The translations under genes and the position numbers were made by a program. Source: Deltaproteobacteria bacterium (GTDB lineage: Bacteria; Desulfobacterota; Desulfarculia; Adiutricales; Adiutricaceae). Taken from it: a stretch of DNA of 5,637 bases. Positions 1-3,472 of this stretch are shown one piece after another. The notes beneath the pieces are model-generated. The model saw only the letters and a program-made list of their open reading frames with translations. It ran no database searches and was not told where the DNA came from. Location of the stretch: assembly GCA_031278835.1 (NCBI GenBank), contig JAITJP010000460.1, positions 1 through 5,637 of the forward strand. The letters run 5' to 3'. The first letter of the stretch is position 1. Each line of letters begins with the position of its first letter.

Positions 1-25
1 AAAATTTTGAGCTTATAATTATTGC

Positions 26-135
26 AAAAATGTAGGGAAAAAATTGGTAAAGGAAAAATTATTAGTGAGTTAGGGAAAAAAAATAGTCAGAGCAAAGCCT
101 GGCAAAAAAAATTTAAAAAAAAGGCACAAAAAAAA
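26..135. repeat. Cluster of A-tracts with a short direct repeat
   Basis: Runs of five to eight A residues occur at 26-30, 38-43, 54-58, 76-83, 104-111, 115-122 and 128-135. The last three are 11-13 bases apart, close to the helical repeat, so the DNA is likely curved. TAGGGAAAAAA occurs twice (33-43 and 71-81). It could be an UP element, a nucleoid-protein site or simple A/T drift. Confidence 0.5.
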
Positions 136-148
136 TGGGTAGATCCCC

Positions 149-178
149 TTGATTTATTTTTTTTCATGCTTATATTAT
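149..178 (+). promoter_or_regulatory. Candidate sigma-70 promoter pointing right
   Basis: TTGATT (149-154) resembles a -35 box. TATATT (171-176, 16-base spacer) or TATTAT (173-178, 18-base spacer) could be the -10. The A-tracts just upstream could act as an UP element. The region is so A/T-rich that chance matches are likely. It would drive an RNA of about 320 bases ending at the strong terminator at 503. Confidence 0.25.
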
Positions 179-371
179 CCTTCGAAACGGGAGATTGAGA
201 AAGTCAATAGCCCAAAGGAAAAAAAAGAATTTTTTAGCTTTCGATGATCTTTTAGGTTGTTTCATCAATGGTTGCCAAAAATTTTGGTGGCTATTTGATT
301 TCTACCAGAAAAAACACCTCAAAATGGTCATCGGATCTCGTGGCCTAAGGCCGCGAAACTAACCAACACCC

Positions 372-398
372 ATATCAGCTTAGAGAAGCGGCTGATAT
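372..398 (+). repeat. Intergenic hairpin
   Basis: ATATCAGC (372-379) and GCTGATAT (391-398) form a perfect 8-bp inverted repeat with an 11-base loop. It lies just ahead of the TATAAT box, so it could be an operator-like site for that promoter or a stem in a longer rightward RNA. Nothing in the sequence decides between these. Confidence 0.45.
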
Positions 399-404
399 CC
401 TGCC

Positions 405-410
405 TATAAT
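405..410 (+). promoter_or_regulatory. Consensus -10 box (TATAAT) pointing right
   Basis: A perfect TATAAT sits in a locally moderate-GC stretch, preceded by TGCC. No good -35 box is found at 16-18 bases upstream; the nearest is TTAGAG at 380-385. If used, transcription would begin near 417 and stop near 503, giving a transcript of about 87 bases. Confidence 0.25.
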
Positions 411-416
411 CGACTG

Positions 417-503
417 CATATATACCAATCAACAACGGACGGGGTATTCCCCATCGCCTGCCACAACAGCGGCGGCCACCAAGTGGCCGCCGTCTTTCTT
501 TTT
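417..503 (+). ncRNA. Candidate small RNA ending in a strong terminator
   Basis: The only direct evidence is a consensus -10 at 405-410, a GGGG-TATT-CCCC hairpin (441-452), a single-stranded C- and A-rich middle, and the strong intrinsic terminator (470-503). There is no start codon leading to a meaningful reading frame. It resembles no RNA family I recognise (not tRNA, tmRNA, SRP RNA or RNase P). The 5' end could instead lie near 185. This is a hypothesis. Confidence 0.22.
470..503 (+). terminator. Strong intrinsic terminator on the plus strand
   Basis: A perfect 10-bp, almost all G/C stem (470-479 with 483-492) closes a 3-base loop (CAA) and is followed at once by TCTTTCTTTTT (493-503). On the opposite strand the sequence after the stem is not T-rich, so it works for rightward transcripts only. 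No plus-strand protein gene precedes it, so it must end either a small RNA or read-through from left of the window. It also faces the end of the leftward operon. Confidence 0.85.
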
Positions 504-504
504 A

Positions 505-533
505 GGGCCTGTTTTTTTTAGCCCACTTTTTTG
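505..533 (+). terminator. Weak second plus-strand terminator-like hairpin
   Basis: GGGC (505-508) can pair with GCCC (521-524), with one more T-A pair (510 with 520) across a bulged C, a mostly T loop, and then ACTTTTTTG. It directly follows the strong terminator and may act as a backup. The stem is short, so this call is weak. Confidence 0.3.
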
Positions 534-569
534 TCGTTTAGTATTGGTGGCCCAGAATTTAAACTCACG

Positions 570-586
570 GCCCAGGCCCCTGGGGC
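570..586 (-). terminator. Possible weak terminator hairpin of the operon
   Basis: A G/C-rich imperfect palindrome starts 24 bases beyond the stop codon of the last operon gene. CCCAG (571-575) pairs with CTGGG (580-584) around a 4-base loop, and an alternative register pairs 570-573 with 583-586. In the leftward direction it is followed only by GAGTTTAAATT, a poor T-tract. It may stabilise the 3' end or help termination, but a real intrinsic terminator is not evident. Confidence 0.22.
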
Positions 587-610
587 TTGGTGGCTGAGAG
601 TTTTATTGGG

Positions 611-1537
611 TTAAGCCGGGTAGTTTTGTTGGATAACCTTGACTAGGTTGGTTAGGACTAGGTTTATGGGGGTGGGGATATTGTGTTTTAAACCAGCTTC
701 GACGATGGCTCCGTTGATGACGGCGATCTCGGTTGGCCTTTTGGCCCGGACGTCTTGGAGCATGGAGCAGACGTTTTCAGCGGTATTTTTTATGACCTTT
801 TTGGCGTATTGGATAGGATGGTCGGTTTCAAAGGTAATGGACATGGCCTGGCCCACGGCCACGGCTTCGCTGACGGCGCCTTCCAGGAGGCTGATGGCTT
901 CGGGGTGATTTAATAATTGGCCGTTTTTTATGCCCATAATGGCGCACAGGGCGTTTATGGCAATGTTACTGATAAGTTTGGTCCAGACGCGGCCCTGGAC
1001 ATTGGAGGTTAGGCTAGCCGGAAGGCCGGCTTGGTCAAAGAGGTTTTTGAGATTAACTAGGCGCTCAGATGGAGGGCCGTCGATTTCACCAAAAACGGTT
1101 TCCCCTCGGCCGCGGAGAATGACTTGTCCGGGGCCTTTGATCGATGAGCCGTAGGAATTAATGCCGCCCAGGACGTTTTTGGCCTCAACCACTTGACAGA
1201 GTTTTTCGATATTGCCCAGGCCGTTTTGCAGGGTTAGGACCATGGTCTTGGGGCCAACCAGGTTAAGGGCCTGACTCATGGCTTCTTGGGTCACCGTGGC
1301 CTTGACAAAGACTATGACCAAGTCTTGGGCTTTGAGGCCCTGGGCCGAGGTCACGGCCGTGAGGTTTTTATAGACCTGGTCCCCTTCCGGGCTATTGATG
1401 GAAAGGCCCTGGGAGTTGATGGCCTCAACGTGTTGGGGCCAGATATCGATTAAAGTTACTTTATTTTCCGCTAGAGTGGCTAGATGAGCCCCGTAGACGG
1501 AACCCATGGCCCCGGCTCCCAGCACGGCGATATCCAT
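611..1537 (-). CDS. Ketopantoate reductase family dehydrogenase (2-dehydropantoate 2-reductase-like)
   Basis: This 308-residue protein has the usual length and two-domain plan of the PanE family: an N-terminal Rossmann nucleotide-binding domain and a helical C-terminal domain. GAGAMGSVYG (7-16) is the dinucleotide motif. FVKA (77-80, Lys79) and LQNGLG (103-108, Asn105) match conserved substrate-pocket motifs. TKLISNIAINAL (186-197) carries the catalytic Lys187. SMLQDV (258-263), TEI (269-271, Glu270) and IPTPIN (287-292) close the active site. Two details differ from E. coli PanE: an acidic residue (Asp31) ends the second beta strand, where NADPH-binding forms have Arg, and the residue after TEI is Ala rather than Asp. 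AAAGGAG six bases before the ATG supports the start. It is the last gene of the operon, 62 bases after the hydrolase. The context argues for a catabolic 2-keto or 2-hydroxy acid dehydrogenase rather than pantothenate synthesis, but that is inference. Confidence 0.9.
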   Translation of the reverse strand: MDIAVLGAGAMGSVYGAHLATLAENKVTLIDIWPQHVEAINSQGLSINSPEGDQVYKNLTAVTSAQGLKAQDLVIVFVKATVTQEAMSQALNLVGPKTMVLTLQNGLGNIEKLCQVVEAKNVLGGINSYGSSIKGPGQVILRGRGETVFGEIDGPPSERLVNLKNLFDQAGLPASLTSNVQGRVWTKLISNIAINALCAIMGIKNGQLLNHPEAISLLEGAVSEAVAVGQAMSITFETDHPIQYAKKVIKNTAENVCSMLQDVRAKRPTEIAVINGAIVEAGLKHNIPTPINLVLTNLVKVIQQNYPA

Positions 1538-1543
1538 AATGGT

Positions 1544-1550
1544 CTCCTTT
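1544..1550 (-). promoter_or_regulatory. Ribosome binding site of the ketopantoate reductase-like gene
   Basis: The minus strand reads AAAGGAG, six bases before the ATG at 1537. It is a strong, well-spaced Shine-Dalgarno site and fixes the start of the last operon gene. It suggests that this gene, which lies after the largest gap in the operon (62 bases), is translated independently of the preceding gene. Confidence 0.85.
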
Positions 1551-1599
1551 TCGCGCCCATCTGGTTTTTGGGAAAAGTAAAATTTGGCTAAATTATTAG

Positions 1600-2346
1600 T
1601 TATATTTTGAGATTATATACTGAAACCACATTTTTATAAAGAACATTATCTAAATCATTTTGGTCAGACAATATGGAATGGTATTTAGCCAATTCCACTG
1701 GAATTTGGTAGATATTGTCTGAGGAAAACATAACTTTTGTTGATCCTAGCCGCTTAATCATGTGGCCAACCCCGATTACCCCAACCCAGCTGGGTTCCAG
1801 GTAGAGGTTGTCAAATTTTTCGGCTAGGTAGGTGGCCTGTTGGTTGTGCATCTCTGAGCCGGCGTGGGCCAAGACCACGACCACGTCCTTAAAGCTCTCT
1901 AGGGCCTTAACCACGCTGATGGGATCGGAAAAGGGGATTCCGGCTCCAGTGTGGATCATCAAGGGAACCGACAGGGCTCGGGCCATCTCAAAAACGTGCA
2001 AGGCGTCTTGGGAGGCCGGGTGGCAGGCGTGGGCGATGGGGGTAATCTTGAGACCCACGAAACCAAGATCTTTAACGCAGCGCTGGGCTTCGGCCTCATA
2101 GTCCTGGGGCCTAAAGTGGGGGTTAATGGAGACCATGCCCCACCAGCGTTTGGTACTGGTTTTTACGAAAGCGGCGATGCGGTCATGGATGGCTTGGGTG
2201 TCTTCCAAATAAGGTCTGACAATATAGGGCTGGATGATCCCGCCGTCCACCTGGTATTTGGCGTAAAATTCTTCCAATTGCTCTTCGGATTGATCTTCAT
2301 CAAAGACCACGTCATGGCCCAGGTGCACGTGAGCGTCTAATATCAT
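1600..2346 (-). CDS. Amidohydrolase-2 family metal-dependent hydrolase (TIM barrel)
   Basis: A cytoplasmic (beta/alpha)8 hydrolase of the superfamily that includes ACMSD/gamma-resorcylate decarboxylases and sugar or pyrone lactonases. The start is set at 2346: GAGG (2356-2353) sits six bases ahead of this ATG, and MILDAHVHLG is a typical family N-terminus. An in-frame ATG at 2358, four codons upstream, has no ribosome binding site and overlaps that GAGG. The product is 248 residues, short but within range for the family. Visible metal and active-site candidates, numbered from Met1 at 2346, are His6 and His8 (HxH), Lys100 (GLKITP), His132 (MIHTG), His161 (LAHAG) and Asp210 (FSSD), so the site looks intact. 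It lies 38 bases after the permease gene, implying that it acts on the imported compound or a product of it. The last 140 bases are much more A/T-rich than the rest. The reaction (hydrolysis or decarboxylation) cannot be decided from sequence. Confidence 0.87.
   Translation of the reverse strand: MILDAHVHLGHDVVFDEDQSEEQLEEFYAKYQVDGGIIQPYIVRPYLEDTQAIHDRIAAFVKTSTKRWWGMVSINPHFRPQDYEAEAQRCVKDLGFVGLKITPIAHACHPASQDALHVFEMARALSVPLMIHTGAGIPFSDPISVVKALESFKDVVVVLAHAGSEMHNQQATYLAEKFDNLYLEPSWVGVIGVGHMIKRLGSTKVMFSSDNIYQIPVELAKYHSILSDQNDLDNVLYKNVVSVYNLKI
1664..1722. repeat. 59-base nested inverted repeat inside the hydrolase gene
   Basis: A perfect 11-bp outer repeat (1664-1674 and 1712-1722, core CAGACAATAT) encloses an inner one (1691-1697 with 1699-1705, AATTCCA/TGGAATT), extended by CC/GG at 1689-1690 and 1707-1708. 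It lies in the A/T-rich 3' end of the hydrolase gene, covering the codons just after the metal-site Asp210. The RNA of either strand could fold into a long stem. Confidence 0.7.
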
Positions 2347-2352
2347 TTTTAA

Positions 2353-2356
2353 CCTC
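2353..2356 (-). promoter_or_regulatory. Ribosome binding site that decides the hydrolase start
   Basis: GAGG on the minus strand lies six bases before the ATG at 2346. The upstream in-frame ATG at 2358 forms part of the same ATGAGG string, so it cannot use this site. The hydrolase therefore most likely begins at 2346 rather than 2358. Confidence 0.75.
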
Positions 2357-2367
2357 ATTAAAGGTCA

Positions 2368-2390
2368 GCCTAAACCCATAGGGCTTAGGC
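2368..2390 (-). repeat. Intercistronic hairpin between second permease and hydrolase genes
   Basis: GCCTAA (2368-2373) pairs with TTAGGC (2385-2390). After one mismatch, CCC (2375-2377) pairs with GGG (2381-2383) around a 3-base loop. The stem includes the TAA stop codon of the permease. It sits in the same relative place as the hairpin in the previous gap and shares sequence with it. No T-run follows in the direction of transcription. Confidence 0.55.
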
Positions 2391-3434
2391 GAGCTGGGAA
2401 GCCGCCGGCTGGTCTGGAGGCTGGGGGGCCTGGGGCTCGCTGGTTAGGGCCCTTTTGGAGCTTCTGGTCACCCCCAGCATCAGGACGATGATAATCAAGG
2501 CGCCCTTGGCCACGTTCTGGGGGCCAATGGCATAGCCCATGATCTGCATGGCCGTAACGATTAGGCCCAGGAAGATGGAACCGGCCAGGGCCCCGGCCGT
2601 GTTGGCCCGGCCGCCGGAGATTAAGGTGCCGCCGATGACGATACTGGCCACGGTCTCTAGCATGTAGGTCGAACCCATGCCTAAAAAAGCCCCGCCCACC
2701 CGGGCCGAGATCAGCATGCCGGCCACGGCGGCCAAGATGGAGCTAAACATATAGGTTAATAGTTCCACCCGGACCACTTTGACCCCGGCCAGGCGGGCCG
2801 CTTCGAGGTTTTGGCCCAGGGCCTGCAGGGAGCGGCCAAAGTTAGTCTTGGTTAAGAGTAAATGAATAAAAATAGCCAGAATAAGAACCAAATAGATGAC
2901 CATGGGAATTCCGATTAAACGTTTTTTTATCGTCCAAACTAGTATTCCGCAGGTATTAAATTCATTAAAACCTCGGTTAATCAGAAGAGTCATGGTGATT
3001 AGAATGTAATTCATGGCCATGGTGGTTATTATTGAAGGTATTTTTAACCAAATAACCATGGCTCCGTTTAAAAAACCAATCAAGGCTCCCATTAGGATTA
3101 AAACCAGTAAGCCGGGAACAAACATGGCGTTACTGCCGCCGATGATGCTCATGGAAACAAAGGCGGCCAGGGTGATGACCCCGGGGATGGACAGATCAAT
3201 GGCCCCGCGGCCGGTGGTCACCACCAGCATCTGACCCAAGGCCACTATGGCCAAAAACGAGGCCGTGTAAGCGTTGGTGATGAGACTGTCTAAGTTTAGG
3301 CGTCCCGAGTACAAACCCATGATCATCCAAAGGACCAATGAGCCCAGGGCCGCCCAGACCCAGCTATTTCGTCTGATGAAATCCTTAATCATAGCCAAAA
3401 AACTTCTTTGCCCAAAAATATTAATGGTGCCCAT
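2385..3434 (-). CDS. CUT2-type sugar ABC transporter permease (RbsC-like), second subunit
   Basis: This 349-residue integral membrane permease is the probable partner of the permease domain fused to the upstream ATPases, together forming a heterodimeric channel as in LsrC/LsrD or YtfT/YjfF systems. Hydrophobic spans lie near residues 25-42, 58-73, 86-98, 105-127, 135-152, 173-194, 226-245, 263-272, 280-298 and 308-321. Family marks include GRGAIDLSIPG (75-85), PSIITTMAMN (133-142) and the cytoplasmic coupling-loop motif ALGQNLEAARLAG (205-217). The C-terminal tail (about 325-349) is rich in Pro, Gln and Ala and probably disordered. The gene starts 36 bases after the upstream stop. No Shine-Dalgarno site precedes the ATG at 3434; an internal ATG at 3392 (Met15, MIKDFIRR) also gives a normal permease N-terminus, so the exact start is uncertain. 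Family assignment is firm; the substrate is not deducible. Confidence 0.92.
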   Translation of the reverse strand: MGTINIFGQRSFLAMIKDFIRRNSWVWAALGSLVLWMIMGLYSGRLNLDSLITNAYTASFLAIVALGQMLVVTTGRGAIDLSIPGVITLAAFVSMSIIGGSNAMFVPGLLVLILMGALIGFLNGAMVIWLKIPSIITTMAMNYILITMTLLINRGFNEFNTCGILVWTIKKRLIGIPMVIYLVLILAIFIHLLLTKTNFGRSLQALGQNLEAARLAGVKVVRVELLTYMFSSILAAVAGMLISARVGGAFLGMGSTYMLETVASIVIGGTLISGGRANTAGALAGSIFLGLIVTAMQIMGYAIGPQNVAKGALIIIVLMLGVTRSSKRALTSEPQAPQPPDQPAASQLA

Positions 3435-3435
3435 A

Positions 3436-3472
3436 AATGGTCAGTTTAAGCCATAAAGGCTCAATGACCATT
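3436..3472 (-). repeat. Intercistronic hairpin between fused transporter gene and second permease gene
   Basis: A perfect 8-bp stem (3436-3443 with 3465-3472) begins within the TAA stop codon of the upstream gene. It holds an inner 4-bp stem (3449-3452 with 3458-3461) around a 5-base loop. It ends one base before the start codon of the second permease, so folding would affect ribosome access. No T-run follows, so it is not a terminator. It could set the ratio of the two products, mark an mRNA processing site or support translational coupling. Confidence 0.55.

Larger units (their letters stand above)
1..610. other. Gene-free flank with a sharp composition change
   Basis: No credible coding frame was found on either strand. 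Bases 1-300 are about 29% GC by hand count and full of A-runs. From about 330 the composition rises to 45-48% GC and structured elements appear: GGCC-TAA-GGCC at 342-352, the hairpin at 372-398, and the terminators. A CCAAAA/TTTTGG palindrome (275-287) and an ATTGA/TCAAT hairpin (194-208) are small. The stretch separates the end of the leftward operon from whatever lies to the left of the window. Confidence 0.6.

Noticed and set aside
221..235. AAAAAA-GAA-TTTTTT hairpin as a terminator
   Set aside because: The stem is all A/T and would be unstable; it is expected from the local composition.
324..362. Short plus-strand frame starting ATGGTCATC (12 codons), possible leader peptide
   Set aside because: No ribosome binding site, no regulatory codon run, and no plus-strand gene downstream of the terminator for it to control.
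1..610. tRNA, tmRNA, SRP RNA, RNase P RNA, CRISPR array or insertion-sequence ends in the flank
   Set aside because: None of the conserved cores of these RNAs was found, no regularly spaced repeats occur, and there are no terminal inverted repeats or transposase fragments.
579..650. Plus-strand resemblance to a TPP riboswitch (GGGG then GGCTGAGA, later GGATAA)
   Set aside because: The ACCC and CCAGCG parts are missing, it overlaps the 3' end of a clear minus-strand gene, and no plus-strand gene follows.
1538..1599. Internal promoter ahead of the dehydrogenase gene (TATAAC, TAATAAT on the minus strand)
   Set aside because: No matching -35 box at the right distance and the gap is strongly A/T-rich, so the matches are weak.
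1951..2340. Plus-strand open frame of 129 codons opposite the hydrolase
   Set aside because: It is antisense to a gene with intact active-site motifs and has no recognisable domain.
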